DNA of 64,000 nt from Saposhnikovia divaricata (GCA_036435485.1 CM071597.1:168374147-168438146); one strand, 5' to 3'. Numbered from the stretch's first letter, positions 23,372-36,365 are shown. Notes: a model not told the origin generated them from the sequence alone. Numbers and translations: made by a program.

Positions 23372-23415
23372 CTGTACACAGCTAAATATGAAGTGTATTT
23401 TGTAGTTTGTACATG
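22802..23415. repeat. Direct duplication, copy 2, with a TA microsatellite
   Basis: Second copy of the segment at 21762-22480. A (TA)n run of about 45 bp at 23318-23364 replaces sequence present in copy 1. The spacer 22481-22801 is unremarkable AT-rich DNA. Confidence 0.8.
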
Positions 23416-24131
23416 TAAAAATATGTTTACAAATTATAAAAGATTGTAAAAGTGTAGAGGGAACGGTCATTACATTGTTGAACTTTGTTAATTATTCAAA
23501 GTTACAAGGCAAGTCTGATTGAAATCTTTAATGCTTGAAAAGTGGCCTTAAGCAAGCATCATCCCAAGTGATGGAACTCTAAATTTTGCCCGTTTGGCAT
23601 TTAATTTCATCTTGCAAGGGCAACAAAGAAAAAATTAATATTATCATACATACGTACAAACATAGTACATACATACATTTGGTACAAACAAATGTGTAAA
23701 GTGATACCTTTTTTAGCTTCGTAATTTGTCAGGAATTGGTCAATGGTGACCAATTATGAAATAGTTTCATCAACCTCATTTGTATCTAACATTCAACTTC
23801 ATGATGACTGTGGTTTCTTCTACATCATTTAAAACTTGTTCCATAAAATTATATGTTGCGATGCAAAAAATGACATTCAAAGTAAATAGATCTTATCAAT
23901 TAATGTATATATCAAAATTTTGCAAGAGACTAAAGTTCGATTATATAAGCATGACAATGAAGAAGCAAATTTAAAAAGGTATCGTTCGGTCCCGGTGAAC
24001 TCTAACCACCAAAATCAAAGATTTATTTTCAAGATAAAGTTTAATGCATCATTTTCAATTATTAAAGGTTAAGAAATCGTTCTCTCTAATGCATCATTTT
24101 TAAGTATTAAATCTTCAATTGACTTGTTCAC
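23416..24131. other. Intergenic, nothing recognised
   Basis: AT-rich, no supported gene. A minor TTTAATGCATCATTTTCAATTATTAA-like segment occurs twice around 24040-24110. Confidence 0.55.
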
Positions 24132-24305
24132 TCCGAACCTAAGGTTAGTGAGTAAAAAAATTAACATAATGCTAATAATCAAATCCGAACTTAAGTTTAG
24201 TGAGTAAAACAAAATCTGAACCTAAGTTTAGTGAGTAAAACAAAATCCGAACCTAAGTTTAGTGACTAAAATAAAACCGGACCTAACGTTAGTGAGTAAA
24301 AAAGA
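24132..24305. repeat. ~31-bp tandem repeats
   Basis: A unit CCGAACCTAAGTTTAGTGAG plus TAAAACAAAAT occurs about four times in tandem from 24184 to 24305, with a fifth, separated copy at 24132. Copies differ at a few positions. Confidence 0.75.
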
Positions 24306-26554
24306 AAAATTCATAGTTGAGTGGTAGGTTTCTAAAAAGGTCAATAGTTCAGTGACAAAAAAATTCATTTTCCCTAAAATTATTTAAATTTTATTATATT
24401 TTGAAAAAAATTGAAATGTAATGAAATAGAAAGAACATCTCAAAATGGAAAATGTAAAAAATCAGAAGGGACAGAGTAGGTATAATAATCGGGAAATAGG
24501 AATACCCTTTCCCGTATTTCTTTTATACTCTTTCCCATTTCTCGTTCCGAAGCCGAAAGGGGCGGAAAAAATGCCCATCCCTAATCTGAAGATGAAACCA
24601 ATTCAAAGTTTCATGATGATCATTTCTTATTTTTAAAAATGCTCTATAGCCTCTATTGTCCTCAAATCAATGTTTGTAGTGGTCATCCAAGCATAGTTTG
24701 ATATTATGAATACTTATATTACTACTCATGCGATATACGTTCTGATAACATATATAATATTAGCTTATTGTTGGATAGTTCTATTATAATTTCGACCACA
24801 AAAGAACAATTCAATTGAATTTTGACATATTTTGCATTGTTGAGCTCATTAGCATTCTTAAAGACAGTGGTCATCGAAAATAGTTCAGCTTGAATGACAC
24901 ACTCCCCGTGACTGAGATTTTTAATGTTTTTATTAACTTTGTTTTCCTTGTAGAGTATCGAGCAGCCCTTGGAATTGGATACAACATATCCGAATCCGAA
25001 AACAACTCTATGCTTTGGATTACAGAAGCATCGGATCGAACTACATAACATGAGGTATTCACCCGGTGAAGGCTGTTTAATCGGATAAAGGAATTATTGT
25101 ATCCTAAAAATTCAGAACGGTATCATTAACTCTAAGGTTTGACTCATACAAAAGATATAAAAGGTCAACAACATCCTTAAGGGTGCACCTAAAATACAAA
25201 GCCATAAATGATTTTCCGGTAATAACTCTAGGATCCTTGGATGGGTTGTATACATTCAATGAATTGAACTTGTTAATGCTTGGAAGATGAAATTCATCGA
25301 AACACTTCTGGGCATCATTCCAAGATCTCGGTTCCGAACTTTTTCCCATGACGTAATTTTCTTGTGTAAGTCTCAACTACTGCAACAAAAAAGAATCATT
25401 ATATATTTACGGAACACTTAATAGCCTGCCAAATTATGAAAACTAAGAATTCAATCAATAAATTAATTCATAAATAATCTTTATAAATAACGACATTACC
25501 ATTTTGAATTTACCCCATGTGTGAACAGACCCTAGCCAACAATTATTCCAATTAAAGTCGAAATCGATGTTGGCCTTCTAATTAAGCAGTCTTTTCAAGA
25601 AAAAGAAAGGGGGTCGACTTTCTTGTAAAATATGAATGATTCTGAGTAGCATTGTGTTTAATCAAAATCTATTTTATTTCATTTATTGAAAGTGCTAAAA
25701 TTAAGATTAATCAGGGTATAACGAATTAAATTGCTAAGTTGAAACATTCACTAATTGGGCTCTCTGTTGATGAACAAAAGAGATAACTAGGAACAAGAAA
25801 GGTAAAGTGTAGAGTAAAATTGTTTACCATCTTTAACTTACGGGATTGCAAGAAACTGTTCCTTTGAAAAAGACCGGAGGATAGAGGGTTGGAGGGGGCT
25901 TTAGAGGAGGCTGCTGAGTATAATCTACATGCAAGAACTTGCTTCAAAAAAGATATTATAAATAGAACTAAGTTTACAAGTTTACACTATTGATATATGT
26001 TGAGAGGGAAGAGAAACGTTGAAATAGGGTTATGAAAGGGGCTCTAAAATTGAAAAATGGTAAAGTGGGGTTTGGGTGGTCGGTTGGGGTTTGGAAAGGA
26101 GATCTTATAAAGAAAAATAAAGTAATAATTATCAAAATAATAATTCAAATAGATTTTATTATTTTATTACTTTTATCATTGTCTAAAAGAAAAATTACTT
26201 GTAACAAATTTAATATATTTTTTAAGTTTTGGATACAACTTTACAAAAAATGAACCCAAAGTTATTGCATAAACAAATTCAATTGATTTTAATATCAATA
26301 ATCTATACTATTATATGTTAACCAAAACATTAAAAGTTTGGTCCGGTACTTTGTATTTTTACTTAATTACCTTTACTTAGTTATTCTTTACTCAATTTCC
26401 TTTATTTTGGTATACATTTAAACTAATAATATTATAATTACTAATAAATAACTGATTATTTTTTTTAGCTAACTTTAAAACTTCAATGCTTCCTAAAAAA
26501 TAAGTTGGCACTAACATTAAATCTCATTGAAATTTTGACCTCCTCTTAACTATG
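24306..26554. other. Intergenic with weak gene-like fragments
   Basis: No gene could be supported. Two minus-strand stretches deserve note. First, 25051-24722 resembles a very degraded RNase H-like domain (GFGYVVSNSKG, then AELFSMTTVF), perhaps from a LINE. Second, 25947-25854 could be a short mitochondrial presequence-like exon with a GTAAGT donor, and 25376-25104 an open frame (SWNDAQKCFDEFHLPSINKFN); no ATG or acceptor makes a convincing model. Otherwise AT-rich spacer. Confidence 0.35.
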
Positions 26555-26559
26555 GCAAC

Positions 26560-27848
26560 TGTTGAGTATTGAATACAGTAAAAGAATACAGAGGGGGGGG
26601 TGAATGGATTCTTGAACTTTTCTTTGTTCTTGAATCTTTGCAACAAGATATGTGTTGAGTGTGTGAGATATGTAAGTGCAGATAACAAAGACAAACATAA
26701 CACAATATCACTTTAATCTAATATTTTATTAGATAAAGATTTTGCTACAATCTGTGAATACAAATGATAGTATTCTCAGCTTCGTTTTTCTCAGAGAGAT
26801 ATTTCTTCTGATGTATATGAAAATCTTATCTCTAAAAACTTATCTGCTAAGGAAGTGAGGCTGTATCCTTATAGACATGGATACACCTACTTACTACAAA
26901 TAAGGTTGGTAAAACAAACTACTTTCCAGTATGTCTATCTCATTTGAGTAAGAGTCCAAATGGCTACAGATTTGACTTTGCAAAGCCTGTTCAGATCCAC
27001 TTCTTTAGCTCCTTGTCCCTTTGTCTTATCTATCCAAGCTTCTTTGTAGGCTTTCCAATGTGCTTTATAGTACATAGTCAAATAAAGCGTCTTGGCTTGT
27101 TGCAGGTTTCTGACTTGTACAATTCTTCAGTATTTTGTCTCCAAGAATGTATTCGAGAAGTGGCTAAGTGATTGATTCGAGAACTCGAATTGACTTAATC
27201 GATAACTCTGAGTTCTCGAATAGCGTTATATTGACATATCGAATCACTTCTCGAATAGCTCTTTTCTCTGGGACTCCTTGAGATATCGAATAGAGCATTT
27301 TGACATATCGAATCCCTGAGATGTCGAATAGCTTCTTTAGTCCTTGAGATATTGAATAGAGCATTGAATTGTTTACTCTTAGAGAACTCGAATGATGCTT
27401 TGACTTGTTGACTCCATTAGTTCTCGAATAGAGTAATAGACATATCGAATCTCTGAGATATCGAACAGTGTACTCAGAGATATCGAATAGTGTCTTCTGA
27501 GATATCGAATCTCTGACTTCTCGAATGCTAGACTTCTCGAATAGACAAATGTACTTCTCGAATTGGTACTTAGGTAAATTCTTCATTTCTTCAAATCCCA
27601 ACTGTGATTATTTGGCAGTCTTTATCTCCTTGCTTGAGGCATGAACCTTGGAACTTCTTTCAAGCATTATTCTTGACTTTATAAGTACAGTTACACAACT
27701 AGGATTTGATGCCTATTACAAGTACAGAACAAATAGAAACTCTACAACTAGAGGTTCCCTCAGTTAAGAGGTCATGTAGGTAATGCATAGCATTACACAT
27801 ACTTAGGCTTGTTATTAGATGTATTCAGGCATGCCTCTGTGACTAACA
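26560..27848 (-). repeat. 3' LTR of the SIRE-like element
   Basis: On the minus strand it starts TGTTAGTCACAGAG after the purine tract and ends ATTCAATACTCAACA, 1,289 bp, with TGTT/AACA inverted ends. It contains the TCGA-motif array described separately. Confidence 0.8.
27177..27566 (-). repeat. Array of TCGA-centred motifs inside the LTR
   Basis: About 25 short units of the form ATATCGAAT, TTCTCGAAT or GAACTCGAAT occur at irregular 10-30 bp spacing. The same motif recurs between pol and the accessory ORF (32880-33370). Confidence 0.75.
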
Positions 27849-27860
27849 ATCTCTCCCAAA
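27849..27860 (-). other. Polypurine tract of the SIRE-like element
   Basis: Minus-strand TTTGGGAGAGAT lies directly before the LTR start. Confidence 0.75.
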
Positions 27861-28151
27861 TTGTGAGTAAGACCCTTAGTTACAATTTCATGTCTGATAA
27901 CAAGCCTAACATACATAAAGATAAAACTTGGCATTACATGTATGAATTTTGATTAGCAATGTGGATAGAACTACAGGGTGAGTAATCTTACAGCCTATGA
28001 TGAAGTACTAGCCATTGTCATTTGTTTCTCTTTCCATAGCGTTGGCTTGCAAATCATCATATGCTTTCTGTCTTCTTTCTTTCTCCTTCCTTGTATTATC
28101 ATCCATAGCTTTTATTATTTCTGCCATAGCATCCAATTCTTCAAGCAAAAT

Positions 28152-31100
28152 TTAGTCTTTGAAATCTTCAAGTACTGGTTTCAGAATGTTTGCAGGATAG
28201 TGGTTGAGTAGATTCATTCTAATGTGGACCTGATCCCCATTTCTCCTCCTATACTTCACCACATAGGGGTTAAACTGAACTCTACACAATCCCTTTGCCC
28301 TTACCTTTTCTGCTTCAATCTCCAGTCTCTCAATTTCTTTCTCCCTTGCTAGCCATTTCTCAAGACACTCTTTTCTGATTCTCTCCTCATGATCTCTCTT
28401 CATCTTCACAAAATCAATTAGCTCCAGCTTCCATACTCTTTCCACTTTATATTCTGAGCTCAACAATGCAATGATTCTTTCTATGTCATGTAGCTTGCCC
28501 CAGTGTTGACATCCTCCTTGTTTGAATTTCTCCTCGCTTCCATCAGTATATTTGATCTCAAGGCAGTTATCAACAATGGCAACATGGTAGATTATTTGAG
28601 CTTGTAAGAATTGCAGTTGGTCTTCACCAAAGTCTTCATCTAGTGGTTGGAGTTTTAAGCCTGGATAGATTGTCAGAGTTCTTGATTTGGATAGCTTTGG
28701 TTTCCTTGCAGCTTGTTTGAATTTGATCCTTTTTACATGGTTGCCTGACAGTAGCATGTGACCTTTGTTTGTGGACCATTGTAGTATTCCATTAGCAGTT
28801 TGCTTTTTGAAATATACAGATGGTTTCTTGACTTGAATCTTCTTCTCTTCTTGAGGTGGCAAGATAGTTGCAGAAGCCATAGATGTAGATTTTGGTAGGT
28901 CACTACTAACAGTATTCACCCTAGACTTAGAGTCTTGTGTTGTGGTGAGGTTACTGTCAGCAATGCCTAAGGCTTGCTGTCTTCCACTTTTCCTCTCAGA
29001 GACTTTACCTTTGTCATCATCATTTTTCTTCTCCTTACCATCCTTCTCCTTCTTTTTATCTTCATCACCCTTATCACTCCTGTGATGCCTTCTCCTTCCA
29101 TCACTTCTGTCTCCATCCTTGTCTTGATCACCATCCTTGCTAGGGTTGAACTTAGCAGATTTAGGTACAATGCCAGTTGCAATGTATGACCTGAGATAAG
29201 ATATAGCTTCCAATTCTTCTGCTGTTCTTAAACCCTTCTTCTTGTTCAGCTGCTCAATGATGGCAATAATGAGAGATCTGTTCTGAGGAATTAGATGCTT
29301 AGGGATGACCAACTGCTTGATATCATCAATTCTTGTTGCAGCCTGATAAATGATGGTTCTAGGATTTGTGAATACTTCAGGTAGCCTTGCTGGTTGACCA
29401 TCCCTTAACTCTTCAAAGAGACTCTTGCAGTTTTCATCCTTCTTTTCAATCATTCCAAGGAACACATCCACTTCTGAGTGCTTTAGACCCTGTAGAGTGT
29501 TGATGGTTAAGTGACATATCTTATTCTTTCCTACCATCATTATCTCTTTGAGCCATAGGCCGTCAACTCTCCTTGGTACTACAGTGAGAAAGTCAATCTG
29601 ACTCTTCAAACTCCTATGATATGATAAAGCATCACCAGCCTGTTCTCTTGAGACTTTCAGAAACTCCAAGAATGCATCATCATGATAGACATTTGAGTTT
29701 GCAATTTCTTGTAGCTTGGCCTCAGTGACCACCTTCACTTCTACTAGCTTGGCACTCTTAGATATGGAGATTTGAGATTTATCAGATAGCATACTCCCTG
29801 CAACCACTGTGGTTGTAATAGATTGCTTTTGACCACTGGAAGTAGTGATGTGCACAGTTGGTAGAGTGACAACTGGCAGAAAAATAGGAGGCTCATCAAC
29901 TTTGTCTTTTCCTTTGCCAGGCACATGGGTTAAAGATATAGTTCTTTGGTGACCACCTTCAATGATTTTGATGCCCTTTACTGGTGGTTTCTCCCCCTTT
30001 GTATTTGAGTTTCTTGATGTCCTCTTCTCCCCCTTAGGCTTGTTGTCAAGCACAGAGGCTGTAGGAGTGACCTTTGGGGTTGAAGATTCGTCAGGTAGAG
30101 GGAGACCCATGTGCTTCATCATTGCAGACAACATTGATTGTTGATGCAGAAGAACATCAGCTGTGGTGGTGGCTTGAGTGTTCAACTGCTCAGTAAGAGT
30201 TTGTACCTTGCTGTAAGATGAGCATTAGATTGAGTGAGAGTAGCTACCTCCTTTTCAAGTGCATCTACCTTGCTGAACAATGCAGAGGATTTGAAGCTAG
30301 ACATGGATTGTTCTTTGAGTCTCTACACTTCAAACCTAGACATCTCATGCACAGGGACCTCAGTGACCAGCTTGTCTCCATATTGATTTGCAAAGAGGGT
30401 CCTGAGCATGGCATTGGCTTCAGTTGTCTGATCAGTGAGATTTTGGAATTTGTGCCCCAGGCCTGTGACAGCATCCTTGAGAATAGCCAAACCATTGTCC
30501 ATCTTGGTGCAGGTAGACTTACAGGCTAGAATGTCCTTGACTACAGTCTCCAATTGAGGGAATTTGGAATCAAAAGTCCTCTTTATCTCATGCACCTCCT
30601 TGGTTGTGGCTGAACACACTTCATTAACTTCTGTCTTTAGACCTTTGCCAAGGTAGTGTGCAGCCTTGAGAATGCCCTTGTAGCTGTCATTCACTGCTTC
30701 ATACACATCAGTAGGGGTGAGAGATTTGGCATTGGACCCTAGTGAAGTGATGTATTCTTCTCTGAGGTACTGGAGACCTTCTGTGAGAGAGATGTCATTC
30801 TTTCCTTGTAGCCAAGCATCTACGTTTCCATCCCTCTCAGTTTCATCTATGATCTTAGCCTTCTGTATTTCTACATCATCTCTGTGGCATAAGAGGATAG
30901 CTTCATAGTCTGGATTGGGCATGTCTACAGTGAGAAGGTGCTGAGCAATCTTTGTGAACTCAGGGATCTAATCCACAATTAAGCTTTGGAGTGCTTCAAC
31001 CGTCAATTGCGGTGGAACAGACCCTGATCCTGAAGCACTGTCATGTTGCACAGGCTTCAACCATTGAGACATATAGTTAGAGCTAGAGCTAGGCAAGCTA

Positions 31101-32787
31101 GACTCCTCAGTTACAGATGCAACTTCTGTAACCGGATGGAAAGACTCTACTACTGTTGTCTCCACAGGAGTGGGATGAGTTACAACAGTAGTTGACATAG
31201 GCACAGAGTCTCTAGTTAAAACTAGTGAATCCTCTGTGTTTGTGATGGTGTCATTAGGAGATGCCCCAGCATGCATTCCCTGACCATCTAAATGTGGTAC
31301 CTGGGTGGTGAGCAAGGTGTCATGCACCAAGTCACTTGAATCCATTGGCTCATCAAGAGAAAAGAATTCTTGATGATCAATGCCTTGCTCCTCAATTGCT
31401 TGAGTTGCAGGCTCCAAAGAAATATGAGTGGTAGATTCTGGAAGAGAAGTGTGTTGTAGATTAGATTTTGGCAACTCCCCCTGAGAGATAGAGGGAGTTT
31501 CAATTGTGATGTGCTCTCCACTCAGTGTTGTGCCAGCCTTATCACTCCCTTGTGTTGACTCTTTACAGATAGGTGCATTGGGGAGGATGCTTGATTCTAT
31601 AGATGCACCCTGTTGAGAGGATACATCTAGTGAGCTGAGTGCCCCTGATTTTACAACTTCAGCCATTTGGGTGACTGAAGAGGTGGTTTTAGACTTCTTC
31701 TTCTTCTTTAGGCTAATGATAGGTGACTCAGGTTCCTCACCTTCTAAACCTAGTTCTACAGCCAAGGCTGCTTCAGTTAAGATGGTTAAAGGTTCAGAAG
31801 CAACCTGTTTTCTCTTCTTTTTACTAACATCACCCTTTTGAGAGGATGATGCAGTTGGCTCTGTGTTTGGTAGAGTGTTTGTCTGAGAGGGTTGGTTAGC
31901 AAGTCATGGGTTAGCATTGTGTTCTTCTTGCTTAGGCTGTGCTAACTGAGACTTAGACTCAAATATTGGCATGTTGTGGGGGTAAGACCTAAACAAACCC
32001 TCCATGTGGGGAGTTATCTTAAGCCTTACATCCACATCATTCCTAGTCTCCAAGTTACCAAAAATAAGTTTGGTCATGGACCTAGGATAACCTATTTTAC
32101 TTTTATCTAATCCAGGCAATTCAATCAATGAAGCATTTTTGAAATTAAGTACTGATTGAATAAAACGGGGAAAGAAAATTTCAGTACCTCTCTTGGCTGT
32201 GTTCTTACCAAGTCTCCCATATAGCTCTTGTATGATGAGATGTCCAACATCTATCTTTCTCCCATGAGCCAAGGCATAGGCAAGCTGCTGCACAGGTGTA
32301 CTAATCTGATCAAAGCTCGATTTCCTGGTAGTGAATACATGAAGGAGTGTAGCAAAAACATAGCTCCATTCCTTTCTCAAGTACTTCCTATTCAGCTTTC
32401 CAAGTTTAATAGCCTCTGAGTAGTTGATAAATTCAAAGAATTCTTCCAACTCAGCATCTGTGGCCAGGGAGTCATATGCCTCTTGCTGCAAATCCAAGGC
32501 TTGATTCATGTCTGCGGTAGTGATAGTAATATCCTCGCCTTGAATCTTGCAGTAGACAACATATGTGGTAATAGCATTCTCAAGGGCGATGACCTCCACT
32601 GTAGCTGTCCTCCAGAATTGTTCTAATAAGTCTATGTACAGGGTTAGGTTGGCTGATAGTGCACCCTTGATGTAAATTCAGACAACCATCGAACAAAGCA
32701 CTTGAAATTAGCATTTGGTGCTTCCACATCACTGGTAATTGCGATGAAATTGGTTTGGGATGGTATGGTGAGTTGAGTGTTTGCCAT
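28152..32787 (-). pseudogene. Very long accessory reading frame (post-pol) of the SIRE-like element
   Basis: The start ATG is at 32787 (MANTQLTIPSQTNF) and the last stop at 28152, about 1,545 codons if lesions are ignored. Breaks seen: a frameshift near 32662, in-frame stops at 31904, 30968 and 30323, and a frameshift near 30212. The first ~290 codons form a folded-looking region I recall being annotated as a plant transposon protein domain. The middle (31765-30968) is Ser/Thr/Pro-rich and disordered; 30922-30323 looks helical or coiled-coil; the last 677 codons contain a K/E/D-rich stretch (KGDEDKKKEKDGKEKK), a coiled-coil near the end, and VVKYRRRNG, a motif shared with the ORF at 1-2169. 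No signal peptide or transmembrane segment is evident. The role in the element is unknown. Confidence 0.8.
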
Positions 32788-32879
32788 TTGGGTAGAGAAG
32801 AAAAGAAAATTAAGGTTAAAGAAGAAATTCGCAGTTAGGGTTTTCAGAGGTTTTAAGAGTTTAGATGCTTGAGAAATCG

Positions 32880-33370
32880 AACGAAATGAGTTGAACAGTT
32901 GTGAAATTGTATATATATGAATAACTTGAGTTGTCGATTAGATATAAGTTTTGTATCGACAAGACAGTCATTCGAGAAGTATAAAACAACTATTCGATAA
33001 GTCAAGAAAGGCTTATTCGATATCTCAAGCAGTTTGTAACTCATAGCTGGCAGTTATTTAACTCAAAAAATAATTCTTAGCTAAATAAAATGTGTTTTTA
33101 TGAGCGAAATGAAATTTTGAATATAAATCCAAAAGGCGATTAAGTGTCAGCGAAAAATCAGCCTTTTCAAATGATTCGATAACTCAAATACAGTATTCGA
33201 GAACTCCATCACTAGAGAACTAAAATACTCTATTCGAGAACTCAGAGTGTGCTATTCGATTTCTCCAAAAGACACTATTCGAGAACTCAAGAGGGTTCTA
33301 GATAGGCCTATTCGAGAACTCGAGCCATGACAAAACAATGAACCATTCGAGAAGTCTGACTTATCGAACT
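32880..33370 (-). repeat. Second TCGA-motif array, in the pol-accessory ORF spacer
   Basis: At least a dozen CTATTCGAGAACTC-like units or halves lie in this spacer. They match the motif in the LTR of the same element. Confidence 0.75.
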
Positions 33371-33629
33371 ATACTTTTCACTCATAAAATTCAATTTTCA
33401 CTATCTTTTAAAATTTACCAGAAATATTCACTGAAGAATATTCTACCAAATTAAATAGTGATTCTCTCAAAATTTCACAGAAATTTCAAGCTAAAGATGT
33501 ATGATTTTCAACATATGCAGCATTGTGGAATATTTATAAATCATACTCCAGCCAATACTTACTTCAAAAATATTGAGCATTTGATAAAGTAAGTATTTAC
33601 TGCTGCAATAATCTAGTTGATATATTCAC

Positions 33630-36365
33630 TTAGCCAGAATTTGAAGAATTCAGCATTCCAATCTCACTAACCAACCTTGTGAAGGTGGCTTCATCTGATG
33701 GCTTAATGAAGATGTCAGCTAGTTGTTTCTCTGTGGGAATATAATGTAACTCAATGGTTCCATTAGTTGCATGCTCCCTTATGAAGTGATATCTGATGTC
33801 AATGTGCTTTGTCCTAGAATGATTGACAGGATTGGAAACTATAGAGATTGCACTTGTGTTATCACACATGATTGGAATTCTTTCCAACATAAGTCCATAA
33901 TCTCTAAGTTGGTTTCTGATCCAAAGCACTTGAGCACAGCAACTTCCAGCAGCTATGTACTCAGCTTCAGCTGTGGAAGTTGACACAGATTGTTGTTTCT
34001 TGCTGTACCAAGAGACTAACCTTTGTCCAAGAAACTAGCAGCTACCTGAGGTGCTTTTCCTATCCACTATGCATCCAGCATAATCAGCATCAGAATAACC
34101 AACCAGATTGAACCCTGTGTCCTTAGGATACCATAACCCCAAGTTTGGTGTGCCCTTCAGATATCTGAAAATCCTCTTTATTGCTATCATATGTGATTCC
34201 TTTGGATTTGATTGAAACCTTGCACACAAGCATGTTGCAAACATGATGTCTGGCCTACTAGCAGTGAGGTAGAGTAGAGAACCAACCATGCCTCTGTAGA
34301 TTGAGGTATCTACCTTCTTGCCCTTAACATCTTCATCTAACTTGGTGGCAGTGGCCATGGGTGTCTTTGCAGGCGAGCATTCTTCTAAGTCAAATTTCTT
34401 CAATAGATCCTTGATGTATTTGGTCTGACTTATAAAAATGCCATCCTTCCTTTGACTCACTTGCAGCCCAAGAAAGAATGTTAATTCTCCCATCATACTC
34501 ATCTCATATCTGCTCTGCATGAGCTTAGAGAATTTCTCACACAGTTTCTCATTTGTAGAGCCAAATATGATATCATCCACATAGATTTGAACTAAGATAA
34601 TATCATCACCATGTTTCTTGTAAAACAGTGTCTTGTCTAGTGTGCCTCTAGTGAATTGATTCTCCAGTAGAAATTGTGACAATGTGTCATACCATGCCCT
34701 AGGAGCTTGCTTAAGTCCATACAATGCTTTAAGCAATCTGTAGACAAAGTGAGGGAATTGTGGATCCTCAAAGCCAGGTGGCTGTTGCACATATACTTCT
34801 TCTTCCAACTCCCCATTCAGAAATGCACTCTTGACATCCATTTGATAAACCTTGAAATTAGAATGTGCAGCAAATGCCAAGAAAATTCTGATGGCCTCTA
34901 GTCTAGCAACAGGGGAAAAAGTCTCATCATAGTCAATGCCTTCCTGTTGAGAGTATCCTTTTCCAACCAACCTTGCTTTGTTTCTTATGACTACACCATT
35001 TTCATCCATCTTATTCCTTAGAACCCATTTTTTTCCAACAATGGTTCTATCCTTTGGTGCAGGCACAAGTTCCCATACTTTGCTTCTTTCAAATTGGTTT
35101 AGCTCCTCTTGCATAGCAATTATCCAATCAGGATCCAACAATGCATCATCAAGTTTCTTAGGCTCAACTTGGGATAGAAAGCAACCATAGAGACATTCAT
35201 TTAGAGTTGCTCTCCTTGTCCTCACTCCTGTATTTGGATCTCCAATTATCTGATCTGCAGTATGTTATCTATCCCATTTCCTTGTATGTTCAGATTGATT
35301 TCTCAGCCTTGATGTTGCTTCATCATCTAGATCATGATCATTTACATTTTCTCCCCCTGTGAAGTTGCCACTAATCACAGGTGTGTCTTGGATGCTTGTT
35401 TCTTCATTGTTGGTTGACACAGGTTCTTCATTCACTTGAGTTTGTTGGATTGTGGGCTCAAATTCAGTTTCAATCTCCTCATCAGAATCATCTAGATTGT
35501 CAAACTTCAAAGGATCTTTATCTTCATCATTGGCTTCTTCTAATCCAGGTAGTTTGCTGTCATCAAATGTCACATCTGTGCTTTCCATAACTTTCTTTTG
35601 AGTGATGACATAAACTTTGTATACAATTCTTTCCATAGAGTAGCCAAGAAAAATTCCTTCAAATGCTTTTGCATCAAACTTTCCAACATATTCTGAATTA
35701 TCTTTTAACACAAAGCATTTGCTTCCAAAAGTATGAACATACTTTAGAGTGGGCTTCTTTCCAGTCATCAAGTTGTAAGGTGTCTTTCCAGTGTTTTTGT
35801 TGATGAGGGTTCTGTTTTGGATATAGCATGCAGTGCTCACAGCCTCAGCCCAAAAACATGTAGGCATCTTTGCATCAAGTAACATTGTTCTAGCAGCCTC
35901 AATCAGAGTTCTATTCTTTCTCTCAACAACTCCATTTTGTTGTGGAGTCCTTGGAGCTGAGAATTGTTGAGAAATACCATTCTCTTTGCAGAATGCTTCA
36001 AGCATGGCATTTCTGAACTCTGTTCCATTATCACTTCTTAATGCAATCACACTTGCATTGTTGGCCTTTGCTTCCTTGTCAATTTTCTTTATATGCTCAA
36101 TGATTACTTGTGGAGCCTCATCCTTTGATGCTAGAAATTCTACCCATGTATACCTTGAGAAATCATCAACCATCACCAGAGCATACTTTTTCCTTCCTAG
36201 TGACATAATATTGACAGGCCCAAACAAGTCCATATGAATTAGTTGTAGGGGCTTGGTTATTGATGTCACTGTCTTTGACTTGTGGCTTGATCTTTTCATT
36301 TTTCCCTTTTGGCAAGCCTCACACACTCCTTCTTGACAGAATTCAAGTGTGGGCATGCCTCTCAC
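33630..36365 (-). pseudogene. Copia pol remnant: integrase, reverse transcriptase, RNase H
   Basis: Three segments in one frame, separated only by nonsense codons. Integrase (36365-35268): the CxxC half of the zinc site (CEACQKGK), then catalytic blocks DLFGPV, SDNGTEF and NGVVERKN. A TAA at about 35265 follows HTRKWDR. Reverse transcriptase (about 35262-34038): begins past a linker, carries the YVDDIIFGS active site and ends DADYAGCIVDRKSTSG. A TAG at about 34035 follows. RNase H (to 33630): STAEAEYIAAG, MCDNTSAI and RTKHIDIRYHF, ending before NSSNSG. The two stops look like single-base changes, so decay is recent compared with other elements here. Gag and protease are absent. Confidence 0.92.

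Larger units (their letters stand above)
26560..36365 (-). mobile_element. 5'-truncated SIRE-like Ty1/copia retrotransposon
   Basis: Read on the minus strand the order is integrase, reverse transcriptase, RNase H, spacer, very long accessory frame, polypurine tract and 3' LTR. Gag, protease, the integrase HH ligands and the 5' LTR are missing; coding similarity stops abruptly near 36362. Copia gene order plus a long post-pol ORF matches the SIRE/Maximus lineage. The 5 bp at its right (minus-strand 3') flank are 26555-26559; the partner duplication is lost with the 5' end. Two nonsense codons in pol and five lesions in the accessory frame show it is inactive. Confidence 0.88.

Noticed and set aside
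25726..25947. Mitochondrial presequence-like exon with GTAAGT donor
   Set aside because: No in-frame ATG and no matching acceptor with a convincing downstream exon; kept only as a note in the intergenic entry.
30965..31765. Separate host genes for each accessory-frame segment at 28-33 kb
   Set aside because: The segments join head to tail across single stops or frameshifts and sit between copia pol and its LTR, so they are one decayed ORF.
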